From assembly GCA_937923585.1 (NCBI GenBank), contig CALDSM010000562.1:1-7680 (forward strand): a stretch of DNA of 7,680 nucleotides, written 5' to 3'. The translations under genes and the position numbers were made by a program. Below the pieces are notes generated by a model that did no database searches, was not told the origin of the DNA, and saw only the letters and a list, made by a program, of their open reading frames with translations. Position 1 is the stretch's first letter; the number at the start of each line of letters is the position of its first letter. Of the stretch, positions 1 through 5,777 are shown one piece after another. The DNA is from an uncultured bacterium (GTDB lineage: Bacteria; Hydrogenedentota; Hydrogenedentia; Hydrogenedentales; CAITNO01).

Positions 1-1005
1 GTCGGGCAAGAGGGTCAGGGAAATGACGACCAAGCTGGGTCCGATGAACATGACCAGCACGCGCCGTGCGTTGCCCGGCTGCCATCCGGCCCGCACCAGC
101 AGGGAGGACAGCGTGCCCGCGAAAACGCTGCCCAGCAGCGCGCCCACCATGGGGGCCGCCGAGCCCAATGCGCTGTCCGTCAGGGAGAAGTGCTTGGCAT
201 CGCGCAGGAAAAGCGCGAACCAGTTGGTCACGAAGAACCAGAAGGGGTCGAGCAGGAAGCGCCCGAGGACGAGGCCCCAGGTCTGCCGGTAGCGCAGCAG
301 TTTACCCCATCCGATTTTGACGGATTCGGCCGCAACGCCCGAGAGAGCGGCGGCGCGGCCCGCCTGTATGTGGGCCAGTTCCTTTTCGGAAATGCGGGGA
401 TGCTCCTCGGGCCTGCGGTAGACGAGCAGCCAGACAATCAGCCAGACAAAGCCCATGGTGGCCGTGATGACAAAGGCCGGGCGCCAGCTCTCGAAGTACT
501 GGTAGATTGCGACGGCGATGAACGGCGCGGCGAAGCCGCCCGCGGCGCAGCCGCTGTTGTACAGGGCCACGGCGAGCGCGCGCTCCTTGACGGGAAACCA
601 TTCGGAGACCGCCTTCGCGCCGCCGGGATTGTTGGCCGCCTCACCCGCGCCCAGCAGGAAGCGGAACGCCGCGAAGGTGTACTTGCCGCCGGCGATGGCC
701 GTGAGCGCGCCCATGAGCGAGTAGAAGGCGACGCTTGCGGCGATACCCAGTCTGGTGCCGAAAGCGTCCAGCAACCGTCCCACAATGGACTGCATGACCG
801 TGTAGGAGACCGTGAACGCGTTCACGATGAACTGGTAGTCGTCGTTGGTCCAGCCGTACTGCTCCTTGAGGTAGGGCGACAGGGCGGACAGCGTCTGCCG
901 GTCCACGTAGTTGATGAACGTGACGACGAAGAGCAGCAGCCCAATCCACCAGCGCAGATAGGGGATGGGCGCCTTGCGCGCGGCCGGCCTGGACGTGTCG
1001 CTCAT
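1..1005 (-). CDS. MFS transporter, ExuT-like anion:cation symporter (ACS) family, 3' end outside window
   Basis: This is an inner-membrane secondary transporter, probably importing a sugar acid such as a hexuronate or aldonate with a proton or cation. The reading frame is open from the ATG at 1005 to the window edge and gives 335 residues, so about 90-110 C-terminal residues are missing (family length is about 430). ACS-type features are visible: a first membrane helix ending in NYVDRQ (residues 32-37), a VMQ..G..LD..GT segment (70-84), GAGEA (119-123), and K..SEWFP.KERA (131-143), the last closely matching E. coli ExuT as I remember it. The start is supported by GGAG seven bases upstream. 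It begins 13 bp after the stop of the upstream MFS gene, so the two are almost certainly one operon. The MFS/ACS assignment is secure. The substrate is not: galactonate, glucarate, tartrate or phthalate carriers share these motifs. Confidence 0.9.
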   Translation of the reverse strand, partial: MSDTSRPAARKAPIPYLRWWIGLLLFVVTFINYVDRQTLSALSPYLKEQYGWTNDDYQFIVNAFTVSYTVMQSIVGRLLDAFGTRLGIAASVAFYSLMGALTAIAGGKYTFAAFRFLLGAGEAANNPGGAKAVSEWFPVKERALAVALYNSGCAAGGFAAPFIAVAIYQYFESWRPAFVITATMGFVWLIVWLLVYRRPEEHPRISEKELAHIQAGRAAALSGVAAESVKIGWGKLLRYRQTWGLVLGRFLLDPFWFFVTNWFALFLRDAKHFSLTDSALGSAAPMVGALLGSVFAGTLSSLLVRAGWQPGNARRVLVMFIGPSLVVISLTLLPD

Positions 1006-1018
1006 GCGTGCGCTCCGA

Positions 1019-2347
1019 TCATTCCGGCAGCGGCTTGCCCTTGGTCTCCGGCGCGGCGAATATGATTACGAGGCAGCCTATCACGTAGACCATCAGCACC
1101 GCATAGACCATGCCGGCCACGCCGAGGTTTTCCCGAATGGGAATGGTGGCAAAAAGCATGCCTGCCGTGATGAACCGGGCCACGTTGTAGCAGAAGCCCG
1201 TGCCCGTCGAGCGCACACGCGTCGGGAACAGTTCGGGGAAATACACCGCGAAGCCGCTGAGCACAGCCAGCAGCGCGAAGCCAAGCAGATAGAACAGGAT
1301 GACGGCGGCCCAATGCGAGTTGGTCAGGAAGAAGACGCAGGGCACCATGATCATGCAGGCCGCAAACGACAGCAGGAAGCCGGTGCGCCGTCCCAGCCGC
1401 TGCGCAACATACCCGTAGGCAAGTGCGCCGCAGAAACAGCCGAAGTTCTGCGAAAAGCCGGCAATGCTCACCCACTTCTCTGCAAAGGTCTTCAATTCGG
1501 GCAGATTCTGCGGGTTCAGCACGGAGCGCAGCAGTTCGGGTGTGAGCACTCCGACGCCCCAGAAGCCGATCACGCCGACCGCGCCCAGGGAAACGCCGAT
1601 GAGCGTGTGCTTCAGCACAAGTCGTTCGCGGAACAGCGCGAAGATGGGGAATCTGTCAAACAAACTGCCCACGGAATCCCCGGCCTTCTTGGCCGCAGCC
1701 CGGGCTTGGACCCACACTTCCGGCTCACGGACGAAACCGAGGAGAATCACGAGCAGGATGGCCGGACCCACGCCCACCGCGAACAGCCAGCGCCAGCTCA
1801 GCCCGGCGCTGAAGAACGCGCCGTTGACCACCGCCGCGGTCATGTTGCCCAGGGCCGAGGCCGCCTGCACGCTGGCCAGGGCGGTGGCACGGGCGTGTAT
1901 CGGGAAGGTTTCCGCCACCAGCGAGGCGCCGGCCGCAAATTCACCGCCCACGCCCAAACCCATCAGGAAGCGCAGCGCGGAGAACTCGTAGACGTTGCGG
2001 GCCAAACCGCTCAGGCCGGTGAGCACGGCATACATGGCAATGGTGATCATCAGTGTGCGCGTGCGACCCAGCCGGTCACCCACCATGCCGAAGAACAGCC
2101 CGCCCGTGGCCCAGCCGATCATCAGCGCCGCCGTGGCGATGTTGGTCCACTTGCCCACCAGTTTCGCGTCCGAACCCGCGGCCCCCAGCAGTTCCGTGAT
2201 GGCCCGCTGCTTGGAGAACACAAACAGCCACTGATCAAAAGTCTCGAAAGACCATGCCAGACAGGCGACAAGGAGCACCAGGTAGTGGTAACCCGTCAGT
2301 CCCTGCCAAAACCGCTTCTTCTCATGCAACATCACACCGTCTGACAT
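1019..2347 (-). CDS. MFS transporter, sugar-porter/metabolite:H+ symporter type
   Basis: This 442-residue inner-membrane transporter has the hydrophobic pattern of 12 membrane helices. The first carries FETFDQW (residues 34-40) with a buried acidic residue. The loop after helix 2 holds the MFS signature GGLFFGMVGDRLGR (82-95). Helix 4 has RFLMGLGVGGEF (126-137), as in sugar and organic-acid porters. The second-half loop repeats the signature as YVAQRLGRRTG, and the C-terminus ends in PETKG (433-437), typical of the sugar-porter branch. An upstream GTG-type start at 2410 is possible, but the ATG at 2347 has GGAGAAG about eight bases before it and gives a normal N-terminus. It is the first gene of a two-gene operon with the ExuT-like carrier, and a TTGACA promoter lies about 100 bp upstream. 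The two carriers are not close paralogues. The substrate is unknown; sialic acid, aromatic-acid or sugar carriers of this branch are alternatives. Confidence 0.9.
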   Translation of the reverse strand: MSDGVMLHEKKRFWQGLTGYHYLVLLVACLAWSFETFDQWLFVFSKQRAITELLGAAGSDAKLVGKWTNIATAALMIGWATGGLFFGMVGDRLGRTRTLMITIAMYAVLTGLSGLARNVYEFSALRFLMGLGVGGEFAAGASLVAETFPIHARATALASVQAASALGNMTAAVVNGAFFSAGLSWRWLFAVGVGPAILLVILLGFVREPEVWVQARAAAKKAGDSVGSLFDRFPIFALFRERLVLKHTLIGVSLGAVGVIGFWGVGVLTPELLRSVLNPQNLPELKTFAEKWVSIAGFSQNFGCFCGALAYGYVAQRLGRRTGFLLSFAACMIMVPCVFFLTNSHWAAVILFYLLGFALLAVLSGFAVYFPELFPTRVRSTGTGFCYNVARFITAGMLFATIPIRENLGVAGMVYAVLMVYVIGCLVIIFAAPETKGKPLPE

Positions 2348-2423
2348 GGATGCTTCTCCGTGCTTCTTGACCCTGACCGTTGCGGAAGCCGTTCGCGGCC
2401 TGTGCGGCAAACAGCAAGACAGG

Positions 2424-2445
2424 CGGGACTTCCGCTGGAAACCCG
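2424..2445 (-). promoter_or_regulatory. Leader hairpin at predicted 5' end of the MFS operon mRNA
   Basis: On the minus strand CGGGT-TTCC pairs with GGAAG-T-CCCG around an AGC loop, giving about nine pairs including one G-U pair and one bulged T. It begins within a base or two of the transcript start expected from the promoter at 2450-2478. Such 5'-terminal stems often protect an mRNA end. No run of T follows, so it is not a terminator. Pairing is read directly; function is inferred. Confidence 0.35.
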
Positions 2446-2449
2446 TCTA

Positions 2450-2478
2450 AAGGTACACGTCCCGGACGGCCATGTCAA
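2450..2478 (-). promoter_or_regulatory. Candidate sigma70-type promoter for the MFS operon
   Basis: On the minus strand a perfect TTGACA -35 box (2478-2473) is followed after 17 bp by TACCTT (2455-2450), a weak -10 box matching TATAAT at three positions. It lies between the stop of the propeller gene (2495) and the transporter start (2347), leaving a leader of about 95 nt. The spacer contains the 11-bp inverted repeat CGTCC-G-GGACG (2458-2468), a possible operator. The weak -10 box would suit a promoter needing an activator. No terminator is visible after the propeller gene, so read-through may also feed the transporters. Confidence 0.5.
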
Positions 2479-2494
2479 GAATTTGACGCCCATC

Positions 2495-4663
2495 CTATTC
2501 CACGATAAACCCGTGATACAGGCCCATATAGTAGGGCAGCAGGAATATGGTGCCGCTGCCCAGCACCCTGCCCCCGTATCCCGTGTCCAACTGCCAGGGG
2601 TCCGTGTTCCAGTGGCAGAAACTGCGCTCCGACGCCGGGAGCACCTTGCCGCTGATGCGGTGGCCCCGGTTGGGCTGGTGCGGCGCGCCGGGGTCGGCGG
2701 CCTGCTGCTTGGAAAGCCGCACAATGTCAATGCGGTGGCTGTTCACGTGGGGCCAGGTGATCCGGTCCAGGGAGATGTCCTTCAAGGTGAAAATCGAGTC
2801 CTCCAGCCAGTTGGGCCAGGGCGAAATGTCGCGCAGGCCGTAGGCGTTGGAATAGGTGCCGCCGCGGCCGAACGCCGCATAGCAGAAGTTGAAGAACGTG
2901 TTCATCTCCGGTTCTTCCACGGTCCATGCGGAGTAGAACGAGTACAGGATCTGCCGTTTCAGGGCATCGTCCTGGCTGTATTTCATGAGATTGTAGAAGC
3001 ACATGAACGCCATTTCATCGTCCGACTGATTGCCCGACCCCGGTCCGAAATGCACCTTGTAAAACATGGCGTTGGTGCGGTAACTGTGCCGTTCCACCAG
3101 TTCGCGGATAATGCTCGTGTATTTCAGGTCCCCGGTCACATGCGCCGCCACGGCCAGATAGGACAGCATGCTCAGGGATTTGAGGCCCCGTTCGGGCCAC
3201 CAGTTCGGGTCATTGTTGAGCGAATCGGGACCGTAGATGGCCCAGCGCGTGGGCTTCCCGTCGTGGTCGGTCAGGGTGAAGCCGTTGTCAATGAGATGGT
3301 CCGTCAGATCGCGCACCACCCCGCGCACCCGCTCCTTTTCTTCCGCCGTGTCGGCGACAAGATCGTAATAGGCCGGATAGAAGAAGTAATGGCCGTCCAG
3401 TTCGTCGCTGCTGGTGTCGCTCTTCCAGTACCACTTGCCGTCCGCCGTCTTGGGCCAGCGCTGCTCATAGACTTTCCAGAGCGGGTCATTCTCGCTGCGC
3501 ATGCGCTGGTCCAGTTCCATCCGGCCCTTGTTGGGGTCGGGACCGTCGCCTGGAAGGATGGTGCGCGCCACGTAGCCTTTCGGCGGCCTGGGTTCGCTCA
3601 TCTGGGTCACTTCCTGAAGGAAACGCATCGCCTCAAAGGCCCGCACGGCGCGCCGTTTTGCGGCCGGGCTCTTGGTGGCTCCGTAGGCAAAGCACTCGCC
3701 CGCGCCGTACATGCCCGTCCACAGTCCGTCGTTGTCGCTGTCGTGGTTGGTGACCGCGCTCTTGTCGCCCGGCTTCTTGAGTATCGCCTCCGCCGTGTAC
3801 CCGTATTCGGTGCGCTTGATCAGCCGGTCCAGTTCATCCTCGAAGAAGGCCGCCTTTTCGGCCAGTGTCATCGGCTTGAAGCCTATCCACCCGATGCCGG
3901 CGGGCGTGGCAATCCAGGCGCCGCCCTCCTTGTCCACCGCAATGGCGTTCACCTGGTCGTTTGGAATCCAGCCCCGCCCCTGCCGGTAGTTCCACTCGCC
4001 GTTCTTAAACCGAATGGCCCCCTTCTTCGTGCCGAACCACACGGAACCGTCGCCGCCCGCCGCCATGCAGGTGAAATCGTTGTAGGGAAGCCCCTCCGCT
4101 CCGGTGTAGAAGCTCCACTCCTCCCCGTCATGGCAGCCCACGCCGGCCAGCGTGGCAAACCATTCCCGTTCCTTGTTGTCCACGGCCACCCCGCGCACAT
4201 CCGCCGTGGCCCATTGGCGGCCCTGACCGTCGGAAACCGTCTGTTTGCTGTACAGACCGTCGTCGTTTCGCAGGAACAGCCCTGCCTCCGTGCCGAGCAC
4301 TTCGGGTTCCGCACCCTCCGGTGCGGACACGCGCACCTCGATCTTGTCGCTTTCTCCCTCCTGCCGGGGGACCAGCCGGTATCCGCCCTCCGCAGGCTCC
4401 AGCACGCGCCGTACCCGTTCCGCCTCCGCCTCCACCCAGCGGTTGTTTTCGAACTTTACCGTCTTTCCGTCCGCAACGGCCATAAGGGTGTCGCCATCAA
4501 ACCAGACAGCAGTGGCATTGTCGGAAGGCAGTCCGTCCTCCGTTGTGTACGTGCGGGCAATTTCCTGCGGAAACACCCCGACCCGCACCGGCGTTTCCTG
4601 ACCCACGGCTGCAAACAGGGCCGACAGGACCGACATCATCACCACGGCAAGACACCTGTACAT
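2495..4663 (-). CDS. Secreted reg_prop beta-propeller protein with large uncharacterised C-terminal domain
   Basis: This 722-residue protein starts at the ATG at 4663, with AAGGAG seven bases upstream. The N-terminus MYRC followed by a hydrophobic run to about residue 21 (AAVG|QE) is a signal peptide, so the protein is exported. Residues 38-260 contain two-component-regulator propeller repeats: TEDGLPSDNATAVWFDGDTL (41-60), AVDNKEREWFATLAGVG (160-176), EGLPYNDFTCMAAGGDGSVW (190-209), and NDQVNAIAVDKEGGAWIATP (235-254). Unlike classical hybrid sensors, there is no membrane helix, kinase or DNA-binding domain after the propeller. Residues 265-722 form another domain rich in W, Y, D and helical stretches, with HDSDNDGLWTGMYGAGE (307-323), SDTSSDELDGHYFFYPAYYD (415-434) and WNTDPWQLDTGYGG (685-698). 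It looks like an (alpha/alpha) toroid, a fold common in polysaccharide lyases and glycoside hydrolases, but I do not recognise the family or a known active site. It probably binds or processes a carbohydrate. Confidence 0.8.
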   Translation of the reverse strand: MYRCLAVVMMSVLSALFAAVGQETPVRVGVFPQEIARTYTTEDGLPSDNATAVWFDGDTLMAVADGKTVKFENNRWVEAEAERVRRVLEPAEGGYRLVPRQEGESDKIEVRVSAPEGAEPEVLGTEAGLFLRNDDGLYSKQTVSDGQGRQWATADVRGVAVDNKEREWFATLAGVGCHDGEEWSFYTGAEGLPYNDFTCMAAGGDGSVWFGTKKGAIRFKNGEWNYRQGRGWIPNDQVNAIAVDKEGGAWIATPAGIGWIGFKPMTLAEKAAFFEDELDRLIKRTEYGYTAEAILKKPGDKSAVTNHDSDNDGLWTGMYGAGECFAYGATKSPAAKRRAVRAFEAMRFLQEVTQMSEPRPPKGYVARTILPGDGPDPNKGRMELDQRMRSENDPLWKVYEQRWPKTADGKWYWKSDTSSDELDGHYFFYPAYYDLVADTAEEKERVRGVVRDLTDHLIDNGFTLTDHDGKPTRWAIYGPDSLNNDPNWWPERGLKSLSMLSYLAVAAHVTGDLKYTSIIRELVERHSYRTNAMFYKVHFGPGSGNQSDDEMAFMCFYNLMKYSQDDALKRQILYSFYSAWTVEEPEMNTFFNFCYAAFGRGGTYSNAYGLRDISPWPNWLEDSIFTLKDISLDRITWPHVNSHRIDIVRLSKQQAADPGAPHQPNRGHRISGKVLPASERSFCHWNTDPWQLDTGYGGRVLGSGTIFLLPYYMGLYHGFIVE

Positions 4664-4675
4664 CCATTCACTCCT

Positions 4676-4779
4676 TGACCCGGCGACACTTCTTCGAACT
4701 GCGTCCCCGTCAGGCGCGCGGAGACGGACAGTTACGCCCGCTCTTGCGCCCGCATTGTGGGCCTCTCTCTGACCCGGCG
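4676..4779 (-). repeat. Pair of 10-bp direct repeats in the leader of the propeller gene
   Basis: CGCCGGGTCA (minus strand) occurs at 4779-4770 and again at 4685-4676, 94 bp apart, inside the non-coding stretch between the rpsU terminator and the propeller gene. The proximal copy runs directly into the ribosome-binding site (GGTCAAGGAG). Chance occurrence of a 10-bp match in about 200 bp is low but not negligible in GC-rich DNA. No convincing promoter boxes were found in 4664-4800. Confidence 0.3.
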
Positions 4780-4800
4780 GGCAGCACGGCAGTTTCGGCA

Positions 4801-4838
4801 TAATACAAAACGGAGCCCCCCGCATGGGAGGCCCCGTT
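4801..4838 (-). terminator. Rho-independent terminator of rpsU
   Basis: On the minus strand ACGGGGCCTCCC (4837-4826) and GGGGGGCTCCGT (4821-4810) form a 12-pair stem with two G-U pairs and the loop ATGC. TTT, then GTATTA, follows directly (4809-4801). It begins 37 bp after the rpsU stop and points the right way. The plus strand has an A-run before the stem but no T-run after it, so it is unidirectional. It separates rpsU from the propeller gene, which must then use its own promoter. Confidence 0.9.
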
Positions 4839-4874
4839 AAATGAACAATGTGTGGAATACGAAAGGGGCCCTGA

Positions 4875-5060
4875 TCAGACCTCTTCCAGCACCGCGCGGG
4901 AAATGGCTTTCGCCAGTTTGCGCCGACGCCGCTCGGACGGCTTCTCGTAGTATTTGATCTCTTTGAGCCGTTGCATCAGGCCTTCCTTGTTGCACTTCTT
5001 CTTGAAGCGCCGCAGGGCCTTTTCAAAGGGCTCTTCAGCCTTTACGCGAACCTTGGTCAC
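4875..5060 (-). CDS. rpsU: 30S ribosomal protein S21
   Basis: This 61-residue basic protein of the small ribosomal subunit helps mRNA binding and initiation. Its sequence shows the S21 hallmarks: VRV near the N-terminus, then PFEKALRRFKKKCNKEG (residues 11-27), then a LKEIKYYEKPSERRRRK segment (32-48) and a helical basic tail. The length is normal for S21 (58-70 residues). The start codon is GTG at 5060, supported by a strong AGGGGAGG ribosome-binding site (5076-5069) eight bases upstream. The gene is monocistronic, with its own promoter at 5180-5209, a leader of about 110 nt containing a hairpin that abuts the ribosome-binding site, and an intrinsic terminator at 4801-4838. It is not linked here to dnaG or rpoD, as it is in enterobacteria. 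The identification is near certain. Confidence 0.97.
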   Translation of the reverse strand: MTKVRVKAEEPFEKALRRFKKKCNKEGLMQRLKEIKYYEKPSERRRRKLAKAISRAVLEEV

Positions 5061-5076
5061 TTGCTCGACCTCCCCT

Positions 5077-5091
5077 CTGAATGGGATTCAG
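5077..5091 (-). promoter_or_regulatory. rpsU: Hairpin abutting the rpsU ribosome-binding site
   Basis: On the minus strand CTGAAT-CCC-ATTCAG forms a perfect six-pair stem with a three-base loop. Its last base (5077) touches the AGGGGAGG site (5076-5069). It may hold the site open or be a landing point for translational feedback by S21. The pairing is read directly; a regulatory role is only inferred. Confidence 0.4.
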
Positions 5092-5096
5092 CGCAG

Positions 5097-5135
5097 CCGG
5101 TTTCGCGGGCCGCGCCGGTTGGGGGGTTACCGGTT
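5097..5135 (-). repeat. Three AACCGG direct repeats in the rpsU leader
   Basis: The hexamer AACCGG (minus strand) occurs at 5135-5130, 5120-5115 and 5102-5097, with starts 15 and 18 bases apart, all within the untranslated leader of rpsU. The first copy, read with its following T, can also pair with the second (CCGGT/ACCGG around a C-rich loop). They could be protein-binding or alternative pairing elements, or GC-rich coincidence. Confidence 0.3.
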
Positions 5136-5179
5136 GTCCTTCCGCCGAAACGCAGAGCGCGTTCCGCGCGGGAATGATT

Positions 5180-5209
5180 AGTATAGCAATCAACCACCAC
5201 GCGAATCAA
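5180..5209 (-). promoter_or_regulatory. rpsU: Sigma70-type promoter of rpsU
   Basis: On the minus strand TTGATT (5209-5204) and TATACT (5185-5180) are separated by 18 bp. The -10 box matches consensus at five of six bases and the -35 box at four. The site lies in a short AT-richer island in the GC-rich 223-bp gap between nikR and rpsU and predicts a transcript start near 5172. The rest of the gap (5210-5283) holds a G-rich run and no gene. No terminator with a T-run follows nikR. Confidence 0.7.
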
Positions 5210-5283
5210 TGTCCTTGCCGGACTTGAGATGCCTGCCGATTGCCCCCGCCTTCCCCCCTCTTGTTCGTCCTGCGGCCGCGGTC

Positions 5284-5751
5284 TCAGTGCGGGTGCGGAT
5301 GGCCATGCCCCCGGTGCCCGCAGGCAGGCAGCCCTTTCCGGAGGGGTTTGCCCGACGAGCCGATGGAGACGTCGGCGTGGAGCACGCCCTTGTGCCGGCG
5401 CAGTTCATTGGCAAGCGCCTCGATGTCCGCGGCGGGGCCTCGGACCATGATCATTTCAGCGCACAGTTCTTCCGTAAGATGCACGTGCGTGGTGGCGAGA
5501 ATCGCATCGTGGTGGTGGTGCTGGAGATGGGTAAGCTTGTGGGCGAGGTCGCGGGTGTCGTGGTCGAACACGAGGGTAATGGTGCCCACGGCCTCCTCGT
5601 TGTTCTTCCATGCGTCGCGCACCAGCCGCTCGCGGATGAGGTCGCGGATGAACTCGGAGCGGTTGCCGCCGGATGTCGCGGCCAGCATGGCCTCCAATTG
5701 GTCATAGAGTTCCCGCTCGATCGTGAAACTCACGCGGACCAATTCGCTCAT
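5284..5751 (-). CDS. nikR: Nickel-responsive transcriptional regulator NikR
   Basis: This 155-residue metal-dependent repressor works as a tetramer. Residues 4-45 form a ribbon-helix-helix DNA-binding domain (RVSFTIERELYDQLEAML, then NRSEFIRDLIRERL). Residues 55-130 are the ACT-like nickel-sensing domain. All four ligands of E. coli NikR are in register: H78 in QHHHHD, H89 and H91 in THVH, and C97 in EELC. E. coli NikR ends near residue 133; this one continues to 155 with a tail holding C144 and H146, H149, H151, H153, H155. The ATG at 5751 is chosen because GGGGAGG sits seven bases upstream; a longer frame to 5772 would encode that site. It starts 26 bp after UXS, so the two are probably co-transcribed. 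No nickel transporter, hydrogenase or urease gene is visible, and no copy of the E. coli operator (GTATGA-N16-TCATAC) was found, so its targets lie elsewhere or use another site. Confidence 0.95.
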   Translation of the reverse strand: MSELVRVSFTIERELYDQLEAMLAATSGGNRSEFIRDLIRERLVRDAWKNNEEAVGTITLVFDHDTRDLAHKLTHLQHHHHDAILATTHVHLTEELCAEMIMVRGPAADIEALANELRRHKGVLHADVSIGSSGKPLRKGLPACGHRGHGHPHPH

Positions 5752-5777
5752 TCGGTTGCCTCCCCGCCGCACCGGGC

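Noticed and set aside
190..1065. 291-codon plus-strand ORF near the left edge
   Set aside because: Antisense shadow of the ExuT-like transporter, whose frame runs off the window edge but is clearly real from its family motifs.
965..2344. 459-codon plus-strand ORF opposite the MFS transporter
   Set aside because: Same codon-aligned antisense effect. The protein is a low-complexity His/Gln/Arg-rich sequence typical of translated antisense of membrane protein genes.
2360..4678. 772-codon plus-strand ORF mirroring the whole propeller gene
   Set aside because: Its codons are exactly in register with the antisense codons of the minus-strand gene, so it is open only because that gene avoids TTA, CTA and TCA codons. 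Its protein has no recognisable family or membrane pattern, and the minus-strand gene has a signal peptide, repeats and a good ribosome-binding site.
4790..4806. TATTAT box after the rpsU terminator stem as a promoter for the propeller gene
   Set aside because: There is no -35 box at the proper distance, since that position falls inside the GC-rich terminator stem. The AT bases are explained by the terminator tail.
5237..5258. G-rich run on the minus strand downstream of nikR as a possible G-quadruplex or terminator
   Set aside because: It has only two long G runs with a short GG between them, no stem and no T-run, so neither a stable quadruplex nor a terminator can be supported.
5751..5772. 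Longer NikR N-terminus from a GTG start at 5772
   Set aside because: It would add seven residues encoded by the GGGGAGG ribosome-binding site, and NikR normally begins a few residues before the RVSF strand, as it does from the ATG at 5751.
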